Shown piece by piece: positions 22,308 to 33,604 of a DNA stretch of 64,000 bases (its first letter is position 1; each line of letters starts with the position of its first letter). The stretch is from Cruorifilaria tuberocauda (Eukaryota > Nematoda > Chromadorea > Rhabditida > Onchocercidae). Location of the stretch: positions 186,001 to 250,000 of the forward strand of contig JABVXU010000042.1 in assembly GCA_013365365.1 (NCBI GenBank), read 5' to 3'. Under the pieces are notes generated by a model that was not told the origin of the DNA, made no database searches, and saw nothing but the letters and a program-made list of their open reading frames with translations. Made by a program: the position numbers and the translations under genes.

Positions 22308-24670
22308 TTATTTGGTAAAGAAATATGCTATGAGAACGAGGATGAGAATGAGAGTAAAGAAAAACATAAATAAAAATATTCTCTTTTGTCGTGCCCTTTG
22401 CTGATATATAACAGCTCGATGTACTGCTGTTGCACCCTGAAAGCGATAGATTTTATATAGATATTGATCTTTTCTTTTTCTAAACGGAAAAATAATACAT
22501 TAGAAAAAAAGACCAAACTACATCCTACATTTCAAATATAAAGAAAATTTCACACTTACATCAAAAATAATATTTTAGACCATCCGAATTATCTAATCGG
22601 TTCTATACTTATATCTTGAAATATTTCATACGCAATTGAAGTATCGTACCTGTTGCACCTGCATTGATGCATGTTCGACATTTGCTTCAATACTGTCCAC
22701 AATTTCGCCCTGATCATGCACAATTCTCGCCAAATCTTTCATCACCTGTGTCACGTCACTGATGTCTTGATCAAGCTGTCTCATCGCCTGAAATATATAA
22801 ATCACAAGTAATTTAGTAATTATAATTTAGTCTTTTTTAATTTTTAAAAAAAATGTTTAAATGGAAATATTTATTCCATATTTCCTATAAATAGTATCTG
22901 GAAAACCTAGGAATAAGATTGAGACTTTTTAAATTCAAACGGTCAATACTATAATCACTGAAATTTGGTTGAGCGATTATTTTTTTAAATTAATCTTTTA
23001 TTAAATTTTGAACAGTTAAGAATCGATTCCAATATTTCCGACAATTTTATAAGTAATAAATATCATGTAAATAAAATAATAAAATTAACATAATTAATCT
23101 GTATGACACTAAGCGTAATATACATTCTGCTTCGTTTGCAGATTAATCATTATCTTTCAAACCAACTCATAACACTTCCTTTGAAATCATCGAAAATTCA
23201 TGTTTATATGGAATAAAAAATAGAACTGCATCAGGAAGAACTAAATCTTGTTTAGATTAATCACTTGCTACTACCAGAAAGCTAAAAGTAACACAAACAT
23301 GCAATACGAATAAAAATAAACTGTGAAAGTGACCTCACTCCTTTCTCTAATTTCCATGAGATGCTGCTGATGTTGAATCTGAAGTTGCTGTCGTTCTTGT
23401 TGTTCGTCATCATTTATTTGTTCTATCTACAATTAAAATAAAGTCGACAATCTACACAACAGAAACGGAAAAAAGGACCAGGAGTGAATTCAACTTTTGC
23501 AAATATAGAAAAACTTATCGTTCCCCAAAACAAAAAAATATTACATGTGATCAATTTCTAAACTGTAATTAGTATTCAATGCTGTGAATTTCATAATTAC
23601 CTGATGGCTAACTTGCTGATCTTGAGCAGCTACTGCTTTCATTGACTCCTTTTCTTTCGCAACTGCATTCCTCTGGGCCACTTGCAAACGATTCAAAACA
23701 CCAATCAAATCACCCATAAGTCGTTCACGATGCACTTTCATTGCCGATGCATATCTCTAAAAATTGATGGAATATGAAACAAAAAAAACTAAGAAAAAAC
23801 ATGAGGGGGACAACATTTATTAGTGGATTTATATCAAAAAGTGATTTTATTCAATCTTGATTTTACAATGATAAAATCAGCAGCAGATGAAACCTGATCA
23901 TTTGATAATTCAACCAAACGTTTCATCAAAGCGTTCGTTTCTTTGCTTAACATATTGGTTGACGATGTTACCTCCGCTACCTGATCACGTAAACGTTCGC
24001 CATCATCACTGCTACCTATTTTTCCACCCAATACTTCCAATTGTTGTACTGAAATTCGACTCTATACGAAACAATCTGCATGAATTGAAAAATAATTTTG
24101 GAATTCTTTCGTCTAATATTAACTCTGATCCTTTCTTTAAATAAATTTGTCACTGGCTCAATTTCTTACTAGATTTTTAGATGATTAGAACAAGGATACA
24201 TCAACCTATAAGAGATGATTTTTATTATACAGGAAATAATCATGTTAAACCTTCTATCAGAATACTGCAAAATATACCATAGATTTTAAGTGAGTTTCTG
24301 TAATGTTAAGTTGATAAGAATATTGCAATTTCGACCGTAACCATTTCAAGAGTAACAAACAAGGAAACAAACCTCTTGAGATATCTATATTTTATATAAG
24401 TGCATTAGAATGAATAATGAAAATATGAAAACAATGCCAAATGAGCATTATATCATAACAGCGGTAATTATGTGATAAATGGAGAAGTGGATCAAAAATA
24501 ACGATACAAATTCTAAATAACCAGATAAGGTATACTTGGAGTTAATTTCCTCCAAGCAACGATTAGTAGCAATTCGAGAAGGGAAAAAACAAACCATATT
24601 GAGTTAATCGTTGGATATTACTTGCAATGGTTGACACCAATGTACTACCCTCAATACTACTTGAATCCAT
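22308..24670 (-). CDS. Syntaxin-7/12-like Qa-SNARE
   Basis: Minus-strand exons 24595-24670, 23894-24048, 23601-23756, 23334-23426, 22650-22787 and 22308-22436 give 248 residues with matching phases. The N-terminal part (VSTIASNIQRLTQY, then QLEVLGG and LSKETNALMKRL) is the Habc three-helix bundle of syntaxin 7/12. The SNARE motif runs from AMRQLDQDISDVTQVMKDLA through HDQGEIVDSIEANVEHA, with the zero-layer Gln in HDQGE. A single C-terminal membrane anchor follows a basic stretch (RARQKRIFLFMFFFTLILIL), ending TK. It acts in fusion of endosomes and lysosomes, pairing with Qb, Qc and R-SNAREs. Length and order are normal for the family (about 250-280 residues). An acceptor TTTTCAG lies 10 bases before the ATG. 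Confidence 0.94.
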
Positions 24671-24680
24671 CGTACCTTTC

Positions 24681-24687
24681 CTGAAAA
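24681..24687 (-). promoter_or_regulatory. Candidate spliced-leader acceptor for the syntaxin gene
   Basis: Minus-strand TTTTCAG, the nematode consensus acceptor, ends 10 bases before the start codon, with no coding exon needed upstream. This is the usual layout of a trans-spliced message. Confidence 0.55.
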
Positions 24688-26503
24688 TAAAGGAAAGTAC
24701 GAAATTACATGAAATCAAGATACAAATATACCAAAACAAGTTACCAAAACACAAATGCTAACAAAAGCGTTATAAGCAATATGCGGAATAATAACAGTTG
24801 ACAGACAAATGAATAATAGTCTTTTCCTATCTTATTGAATTAAGATAATTTGACCGGATAATCTCAAAAGAGTAAATAAAACTGAAAAAAAATAGAAAAT
24901 GATGAGATTTGAGGATAATACAAATTTTAAAGGAAAAATATATTGTTGATACAAAATTCATAAAGTGTTAACTTTTTCAATTCGTTTTAAAGTACTGATT
25001 ACTGTTCTAAATGTACTATCAATTTATTCTAGTAATTTTATACCATATCTCAATGCTTCTCATATTATAGCTCCTAACATTTGATCTTTAATTCGTCAAA
25101 TAGCAGAGATAACATTATTATCCTTGTATAAATAATAACTCTGAAAAGATTATACCTTCATTGTGTCTTTGAACTAAACATTTTCCATGTTTTTATGCTT
25201 TGAGTAATAGGTTTCTTCATTAGTTGTTACCTAGAGGTAGTGAAATGTATTGTTCTTGTGATGACATACCAATAGAGACTAATTCAGTGACCCGAAAACG
25301 CGAAACAAATTTCAAGATCATACAATGCATATGCTTAATGCAAAGAAGAGGATTCCATCATCAATTATTCCTAAATTGTTGCTATTTCAGAAATCAATCC
25401 AGTAGAGTAAGAAAAGCAACCGCTTAACGTAACAAAATTGTAGCGTTGAATAAACGATCTCATTTTTACTATAGATGTCAGATGGTTTGGTTTACTAGCA
25501 GTAGTACTTGGAACACACATCAATTTCTCCTCTTTCTCTTCCATTTTTCCGGTGGACAAGGGCGCATTTTCGGAAGCATGACATGAAACCAAAAAATGAA
25601 AATCCATAGTATTAGGGTAACTAATAAGGGAGACTCCTTCGATAGCTATGCGATGAAGAATTTTTTACAACTATTGGAAGAGAGAATCAGAACGCAAATG
25701 ACAACAAATGTTCTTTTCCCTCACAGAGTATGAAATAATAAATAAAGAAGCTTCTCATCTTATTTTCCATGAGAAATAAATTCCCCCACTTATTGAGTTG
25801 TCACGTTCCTTAGTTCTCTTTTCAAAGATATATTACAGCCGAGCGGGAATCAGATACCACTGAATGCTGCTATAATAGAAGAGGACAATCGGTTAATTAG
25901 CGTTGTACATCATTCGAACATGAAGAGATCAATTTTCCATAATTACTATCATCAAGGAGAAACATCACAAATCATTTTCAATTTTAATTCCCATTATCAA
26001 AGAAACATTAATAGATCAAATGTCTTTAACAAATTTAATAATTATCATCCACTATACCCTTTCTCAATCAATAGAAGAATTATGCGTCCTACTACTCGCT
26101 TTCTTCTTTTCTCATCATACTATCTCTATTATTACTATCATTTACATGTTATTATAAAATCTAAGTAAGCAAAAATTTCCATCTAAATTAAAAGTTATAC
26201 AAAATTTGCATAAAATCCTAGTTCGAGAAGGCAACTATTATCCAAAAAATTAAAACCTACAAATCTTCCCTCTCGGTATATATGAGAGACATCTTCGTTT
26301 ACAGTAGACAAAACATATCGATAAATCTCAGGATTAATAAAGCTCTTAAGATCTTGTAAAAACTCATTCGAATTCTTTCTGAGTTAGATCAGATCAAATT
26401 GCTAAAACCAAATCTGATCAGACATTCTTATTTTTTTAACAATCAAAACAAGTGCAATCGAGAAATCTGATACTCAATCGTAATTTAATCATTATAATAA
26501 CGA

Positions 26504-26911
26504 TCAATAACAGTATGAAGAGAAATCGAGTCTTTCTAGGACTGAGATCATTAGGTACTTTGTAATATTAATACCATTCCAGATTCTCTCCATTTCTTTT
26601 CTAAATTTGTCAGATAGGCGAAATTCAAAATCAATGTCAATAAGATCACTCTTAATTTGTGTCACAAATATGACGAACTTTCCACAGATCTCGAACAATA
26701 CCCAGTCATTAAATGGACAAGTAGGGCTGACTGGACCACGGAATACCAACAGAAAAATTTCGAAACCATAGAATAAATGATGCCACTCATCGATAGTATC
26801 ATAATTGGTACCATTCATTCTCATTATATCCTCTCCAACGTAAAACAAATTAGTTGATTTACGTAATTTTTCAGCTTTAATCATTTTGATAATTTTTTTT
26901 TCTAGTAACAA
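26504..26911 (-). CDS. Unrecognised 135-codon open frame
   Basis: This is the longest open frame in the window that does not belong to a recognised exon. It has mixed codon use and a balanced composition: hydrophilic N-terminus, a middle part reading DEWHHLFYGFEIFLLVFRGP and CPFNDWVLFEICGKFVIF, and a C-terminus reading RKEMERIWNGINITKYLM. No signal peptide or clear membrane segment is evident, and I do not recognise a domain. It sits alone between two minus-strand genes. It could be an orphan gene, one exon of a larger one, or a decayed copy of something. Confidence 0.3.
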   Translation of the reverse strand: MLLEKKIIKMIKAEKLRKSTNLFYVGEDIMRMNGTNYDTIDEWHHLFYGFEIFLLVFRGPVSPTCPFNDWVLFEICGKFVIFVTQIKSDLIDIDFEFRLSDKFRKEMERIWNGINITKYLMISVLERLDFSSYCY

Positions 26912-27906
26912 TATTGAATGATCAATAAATCAGGAAGAAAAACTCATCATCTTGGGATCAATATCCTCCAATTAACTGGAAGATAATAACTACTATAACA
27001 GGATACCACATTATAGCTCTTAAAATGAGAGAAAAAAATGAAAGAAACTGTAAGGCAGATCAAACCAGCATTATCCGCAAAATTTTCTACTGAATAAATC
27101 ATTTTATTCATTCACAATTAATAGCAAAACCCGTAGATAGAAATTGTTTCATGTTGGGAGAATAAATCACAAAAAAAAATGCTTTTTACAATGAGAGAGA
27201 ATATCGTTTTTAAATCTGCAAAACGAAAAATAATGGTAACTAGACGGGTTTAGCCGAGTCTTCTTTTCCTTTTCCGCGTTTTGATTCGTTTGTTACTTTC
27301 TATTGTAATTATATTTAAATGAAATAATTGAGTATATATTTAATTGAAATACTTCGCTTCTTTCCTTAACAAAAATAGGTCAAATCCGTCCAGCAACAAA
27401 GTGCAATTTGTGAATAGTTCCAATTTTCACAAATTAATATGAATATCATGGCGCACATACCAAATTCATAATAAGGACCCTGACGAAAAGATAAAGAATA
27501 AATAATAAGACATAACATAATGTAAGAAAACCAAATTTAATTATGATATCATGAGAAGCATGCTGACAAATACAACACAGTAGAACAATGTACAAAAATG
27601 CTGTACAAAAATGCTAGCAATAAAAAGGTATATCTTCAAGGATTAAAAGAGAAATAAATTCAAGTATTTGTTATTGGGACATGTTTTCGTTCATTTGACA
27701 TATAATTTTATTCTGTTCTTATATCCAAAATCAACTAATTCTGAGGTATTTATAAAAATTAAAAATGAAAGTACAAACTACATTTATTAGGAAACAATCG
27801 TTAGAAAGTAATAACAATCATAAATATACCTGAGGTAGTATAAAGTAAAAGAATAATTCAAGAACTGACAAGTGGAAGACCTGATATGAATAACGGACAA
27901 AAATAA

Positions 27907-30900
27907 TTACATTGCAAAAAACTGCCGCTCAACATCAGCTGCCATGTCGTCATCATCTGATTCTGACTCACCGAAGCAAGATGATTTATCGGATTCATTC
28001 TCTTCTTCCTTTTCCAGGGCTTGTTTCTTGCTGGATGATGCACCACTTTCATCATCATTCCTTTCATATTTCCTTTTTACAATTCTATCTTCTCTTGACG
28101 ATGAACTCGTCGATGATTTTTCTTCTAGATTTTCGTCGTCATTGTCGGACTCGTCCTCTGATAATGCTTCATCAACCTAAAATCCTAGATAAAAAAATAA
28201 TCTGTGAAACACAATAATAATAATTGAAAATAATTGTAAGTTTCAATTTGCTAAAACTTTGATCAATAGAAAAAACAAAACAAAAAGACCTACTTCGTCA
28301 GTCATAAGTGACAGTGCTTCTTTACCCAGTGTAGGTAGCCTTGAGATTTCGTCAACAATGATCGTCCCACCTTGAAGTCTTTCCGTATTTCGTGCTTCAT
28401 CTTTCAACAATTCAAATTCTTTTTCATCGGCCTAAAAATATGTACATAAATGAAATAATTAAGCATTTTTTAATTCATGCCATAAAATTAAAATCATCGT
28501 TATGAATGTCATGTAACTGTAGTAACAAGCTACCGCTTCAATAACCATAATATTTTATTGATTAAAGTAATGACTGAATTTAAGAAGAGATTTGAATATT
28601 TAATAAACTGGATAAATTAAAGGATACCCTTTCCCATCTTTCGACACAGGCGAACAACCATTTAGGATTTACTATAGAAATATTCGGTAGTTTCTGCGCC
28701 TCATGAACTTTCCTAAAAATATACATATGTGCGTGTCTATAAAAATATTTCATATAAATGATAGCATTTGGAAAATTTTCAAAGAAGCTGAGAATTAACA
28801 TTTCGAGGTTTGCAAGTCATTAATAAAAGATTGTGAAATATTGCTGGAATCAACTTTTCTCCCGGCGGGATCGAATTTAAATAGTTTATAGAAATAAAAA
28901 TGATGATGAGTAATAAAATGAAAAGATAATACTTAACCATTTTGACTAGAACAACCTAAAATTTAACCCATGAAGACAGGGATATAATGGTTGATGTGGC
29001 AAAATTCTAAAAACTCAAAACTGAATCATTTCAGCTATGATGGTCCATCGTTAATAAATATGAAGACAGAAGGCATGATAATGAATATTTACAACACACC
29101 AAAAAAGTCTTTCTTCAATTTACAATTTGAAAGCTTATCTGATCAAAATTATTATACTGTTCTTTCAGGAAAAAAAAACAAGACAAACGAAAATCAAACT
29201 GAACCAAGGACTGCACTAACGTTGTGCCCCACCGGGCAGCAATCACGTGAGTTGTGGAATTATTCACATTATCCGTAACAACTGCACCGAACTGCACACA
29301 TAATCGGTATGCTTCTGTTTTCTGAATATCCACATCAACGGGTACTATACCACTGAATACAATCGAACAGTCACGTAATACTTGCTTTCGAAAATATGAC
29401 ATTATTCCTTTCAAGTCCTCAAATTTCAAATTTCATGCCACAAATGTATAAGAAACATTCAACAGAAAATATTTATAAATATAATAAGAAATATGTCCAG
29501 ACATTTTTATATCTTTTTTTAATCAGAACGACTACAAATTTTATATCGTTTACCAACAAATTTAATTGATGAATAAAATCAAGAAAAAGAAATGTATAGA
29601 AAATCTTGAATATTTTGCTCCAAAACAAATAGAGAAATTTACCGAACGTACCGGGAAACGGTTTACTTTCGCGTCGTCAAACAATTCATAAAAAGCCCTG
29701 TGAATTTTAGCGAGGATAACTGCAACATATTCCAGTGATTCATCATCTTCCGATTCCATATCCTGTTCTGCGTAATTGCCAGAATGAACACGTTCACCTT
29801 TTTCATATCTTGACACATTGATATCATTAATTTCTTTAAAAAATCGATATGGTTTTACCTAAATCAAGTTCAAATTACATTACCTTTGTATTTATGTCAA
29901 TAGTGAGGCATTTACGAGAAAATTACGACACGAGTTTATCAAGTCTTCAATTACCTGAATCAGAGCATCTGAGTACTGCCAAACATCAGGCCTATCATCA
30001 ATCATCACGATCATATGATCTCCACATGGAAATAGTGCCTGCATATTTCTTGTTTTATACATTGCACAAAACAATTCATCGCGTGATAATATTCCTTAAA
30101 TATTATTTTATATTTTATATCATCATTTATAGGTAAATTTCTACTCTCGTTCCTTGGCATATACTTTCTGGAAAGAGATAAACAGAATAAATGCAAAAAT
30201 TTACTAATTGAATCTTTACTTATAAAACTATGATGTGTCTTTCCAAAAAAAATGCAGTTTTAGGCACACTGTCAGGTAATATTAAGTAAATTAAGTAAGC
30301 CATAGAGTCCATATAAGATATTCTAATCTAAAACAATAGAAGCACAAATAACTAACTATGGCCAAAATATGTCTTGTCAGGATCTAAAAACTCAGCGATA
30401 CGATGCGCGTACTGTCTTTCTCCGTAGCTAATTATATGCATTTCATAGAGCTCAGCCATGCGTCGTAGAAATTCGCGTGCATATGGACGAATTTTCGTGT
30501 AGAAATTAGTCCCTTTCAATTTGTAATGTAAAACATCCTGGAAAAAAATCAGTAGAAGATTCATGTTAGTACCATATAGCATACAGCATATATATTAGGA
30601 AGCATAAAATGGACATTCGGTTATATGTTAATGCCTAATTTTCCATCTAGAAATTAATTCCTTTTTAAGTAATTAGATTAACTTAAATTTTGTTTTTCGT
30701 AATTAGTTTGAAATCTAATTGCCTGTGTAACAAAAAGAAAGGTTAAAATTAAAAATTATGTCTCCAAATTTTGAACTGATTACCGTATCTTTGTCCATTT
30801 TAAAAGTGTGATTGGTTGTATGTATGAGTGTTTGGTCTAAATCGACCAACAACACCAATTTGTGTGCTTTCAAAAGCAATTCACGATCTCGATTGCCTAT

Positions 30901-31861
30901 CTTTCGAGCAAGCTAAAATATGTTATATCACATCTTATTAAGAAAAACAGCAATTTTCAATGCATAACGATGATTTTTCGATAGTTCAGTATGTCTGAAG
31001 AATTTAAAATAAACCTCATCGGAGACGATCAATTCAGGAACATGGTGAATCATCGATACGTTCGCAGTACTAGCTTCCATCAAATCTCCAGAAGTTCCTG
31101 GTTTACTGCAAAGATGCTTCAAAGTATTAAAATTTTCTTTTAAGCATCAACAAATAACATATACATGATTTATTATATAAAATCGGCAATAATATATTAA
31201 GGTTCTTCGAAAAAGCATAAGGAATTGCTAACTGATGAAAACATAAGCCAACCCTCTTAAATCCCTGCCGCACGATGCGCACATATCTTTGATAACAATC
31301 GCATGACTACAAGGTCGTAAGTTGGCAACGATCATATCCTTTTTCAATTTCTGGAAAAAAGAAACTTCCGAAACTGAATGTAATTTCTGCGAAGCAAAAA
31401 ATACAGAATGAGCTACCAGCTTAGCCCTTTTTATTATTTCTTGTCGGATGATACGCTAAATAATTTCGACACTTTCTCAGTTATATTAGATTAAAATTTA
31501 AGAAAAATTAAAACTATTGTTTATCTGTAAGTACAAAAAAAGAAATTAAAAATTATGCAAGTAGCCATATCAAGTGCTTCTATTTGTTAATTTTAACAAG
31601 CAAAATATACTTGGCATATATGTAAATAAGAAATTCTAAATAAGGATCAACATCAAGAATACTTACTTTCCCTTTTTTGAGAGTAGTATCAATAGTAACT
31701 ACACCGGATACAGAAGTTTTTAGCGATTTTTTTTCATCACTTTTGCTGGTGTAGGTGAAAAGGACGGCATCAGTAGATACATAAGCGCCATCGGTGACTT
31801 TCCAGTTAACGAATTCACCTTCCTCCTCATCATCAAACGTTACATCCATTTTACTTTCCAT
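27907..31861 (-). CDS. fcp-1: FCP1/CTDP1, RNA polymerase II CTD phosphatase
   Basis: Minus-strand exons 31667-31861, 31253-31350, 31015-31105, 30784-30912, 30357-30537, 29955-30094, 29652-29858, 29221-29417, 28628-28712, 28294-28431 and 27907-28176; 576 residues. Order matches FCP1: an N-terminal beta-rich part with a short Cys pair (CASCGRDL), the catalytic DxDxT motif in LLVDLDQTLIHTT, the FCPH domain (YTKIRPYAREFLRRMAELYE, FGHRILSRDEL, MIVMIDDRPDVW), then a BRCT domain (IVFSGIVP, THVIAARWGT, NPKWLFACVERWE), and an acidic Ser-rich tail ending SDDDDMAADVERQFFAM. FCP1 removes phosphate from the heptad repeats of RNA polymerase II, recycling it after transcription. The last helix resembles the segment by which human FCP1 binds the RAP74 subunit of TFIIF. 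It is shorter than human CTDP1 (961 residues), mainly in linkers. Exon 7 could use a donor nine bases later, also in phase. Confidence 0.95.
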
Positions 31862-31871
31862 AACAGTTGAT

Positions 31872-31877
31872 CTAAAA
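31872..31877 (-). promoter_or_regulatory. Candidate spliced-leader acceptor for the FCP1 gene
   Basis: Minus-strand TTTTAG ends 10 bases before the ATG at 31861 with a T-rich tract before it. Position and motif fit a trans-splice site. Confidence 0.45.
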
Positions 31878-33557
31878 TAAAGTCCCATTTCCTTTGATAT
31901 GTAACACTGATAAACTCATTGCGTAGACGTAATAATTCACTTACTCACTTATATAATTGTGTAGAGAAGTCTAACAGTTCACGTATAAAATTATTACATG
32001 AACAAAGAAAAAGTGAATACAACGGTAACTATATAATGAAAAAAAAAGGAATAGTTTACAAACGATATATGATAAAAGTGATATATCAGCGAATTACAAT
32101 TATAGTAAAATTAATTATCACTTAGAGATCACAGTGTTCCAATGCGTTTCATTAGGAAACAAATTACAGGGAATCAACTTCGGAGAAGCCAAAATTAAGC
32201 TTCTTCTATTTGATTTAGGAAATTTAAAGCTTTTCGTAATATAAAAAAAAATAATATAACTGATTTCTGATAATTTTACCAATAATATCATCAATATCAT
32301 TTCATCAAACATGAGATTTTCGAAGCTTTCAATAATGAAGACATTAATCCACGAAGGATAAATGTTAATATACAAAAGAGATGGTTTTAAAAAAGAGCAT
32401 TTTAAAGAAGGGAAAAGCGGGATTTCTACTATAAATCATTGAAGAACACTAAAAGCAGAAGGTAAGCATGTGCGAAAATGCGTTTAGCTGATGGATAACA
32501 ATAAAGATATGCGAAAAGATAATTCTTAGATTTCAATTCATACTTCTATAATTATCTACCGTATTTGCTTCTATAATTATGAATAACTATCTGTCTTACA
32601 GAAATATTCTTTATCAAATTATCTCGTTATATTATAAATTGCTACATATATGTATCGAGGCATATGTAACATGTTCATCTCTATCTTCATATCATTCCAT
32701 CCGTACAATGTTATTGTCGGAAAGCTGTCTTCAGATAAGAATGATCGAGAACGTCCGAATCTGGGAAATTAAATATATATGTTAAATAATTTTTCGTAAA
32801 GAATACTCTTCGAATCGTTCTCAAGATTGCACAATAATAAACCAAAGAATGCGACATGCCATTTCACGTGTTACTTCATTTATACAATCACTTCATCTTA
32901 CATACTTCATTTCTATTTCATTCAGAAGCCTATTTTACGTCAACTGTACGTTCGATAAAATCCAATAAATCAAAACATGAAGTGAAAAGAATTGCAGTAT
33001 GCTACCTTTAAATCTTTCGCAAATCGAATACAGTCCTACTATAGATTATTTGAGCTGTCAGCAAGAACAGAAGAGTATTGGCATCTTTATAGATGTGCCA
33101 TTGTGTTTTCGAGATGTCTCGGGATATGTAGGGAATATGTATATATACATATTTCATTTAATTTTTCAATTTGTTTCCAATGATTATCTTTTATCTCTCA
33201 GCAATTAGGCTTATCCTATATTATGTTTCTCTATCTATAAGAAATTTCTTGTCTCTGTTCTGTTTTTCTACTTATCTCTTCTCTTTCTTGATATCTTTAT
33301 TCTCTATTCATATTTGCGTTATTCAAATATGCAAAATATGAAGCGTTATTGAAATTTGCCCGTTTGATTTTCGAAAATTAAAGCGTTTGATAAATTTGAA
33401 ATATAACATTTTAGAAACATTAATTTTTTTGTTATCGGAAAGTAAAATTTGATTAAATTCATAAAGTTCTTTCAATTTGATTTAATTTATTTCCCAAAAA
33501 GTGAAATTCGATTTAAATTTCAACCACAAATTGATAAAAAACGTTGGTATTTTCTCT

Positions 33558-33566
33558 TTCCTGCAG
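33558..33566 (+). promoter_or_regulatory. Candidate spliced-leader acceptor for metaxin-1
   Basis: A pyrimidine-rich tract ends in CTGCAG at 33566, 38 bases before the metaxin ATG, and no in-phase upstream exon is needed. A trans-splice or 5' UTR acceptor is the simplest reading. Confidence 0.4.
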
Positions 33567-33604
33567 ATTGTTTTTTCGAAAAGTAAAGATTAATTTGGGG
33601 TGAA

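Larger units (their letters stand above)
24671..27906. other. AT-rich stretch between the syntaxin and FCP1 genes
   Basis: 3.2 kb upstream of syntaxin and downstream of FCP1 (both minus strand). Minus-strand AATAAA (plus TTTATT at 27783-27788) lies about 120 bases after the FCP1 stop. The only long open frame is the unrecognised minus-strand one at 26504-26911. I see no repeats or RNA genes. Confidence 0.5.
31862..33604. other. Divergent intergenic stretch between FCP1 and metaxin-1
   Basis: 1.7 kb shared by two genes pointing away from each other, so both promoters lie here. At 32992-33208 two overlapping plus-strand frames are open for 60-70 codons (one reads RIQSYYRLFELSARTEEYWH), but neither has convincing splice borders. 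No repeat or RNA gene seen. Confidence 0.5.

Noticed and set aside
22328..22516. Minus-strand 62-codon frame over the last syntaxin exon
   Set aside because: It is another frame of the exon that encodes the SNARE membrane anchor; the family match fixes the real frame.
25920..26168. Plus-strand 82-codon frame rich in Asn, Tyr, His and Arg
   Set aside because: Low-complexity AT-rich translation without splice signals or family resemblance.
29115..29429. Open frame continuing past the FCP1 BRCT exon as LVQSLVQFDFRLSC
   Set aside because: It reads through the donor AC|GTTAGT; the next exon at 28712 restores the BRCT domain in phase.
30011..30196. Minus-strand segment reading KYMPRNESRN as an FCP1 exon
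   Set aside because: The donor CATA|GTTAGT and acceptor at 30095 give FGHRILSRDE, which matches the family exactly; the other segment meets a stop or breaks phase.
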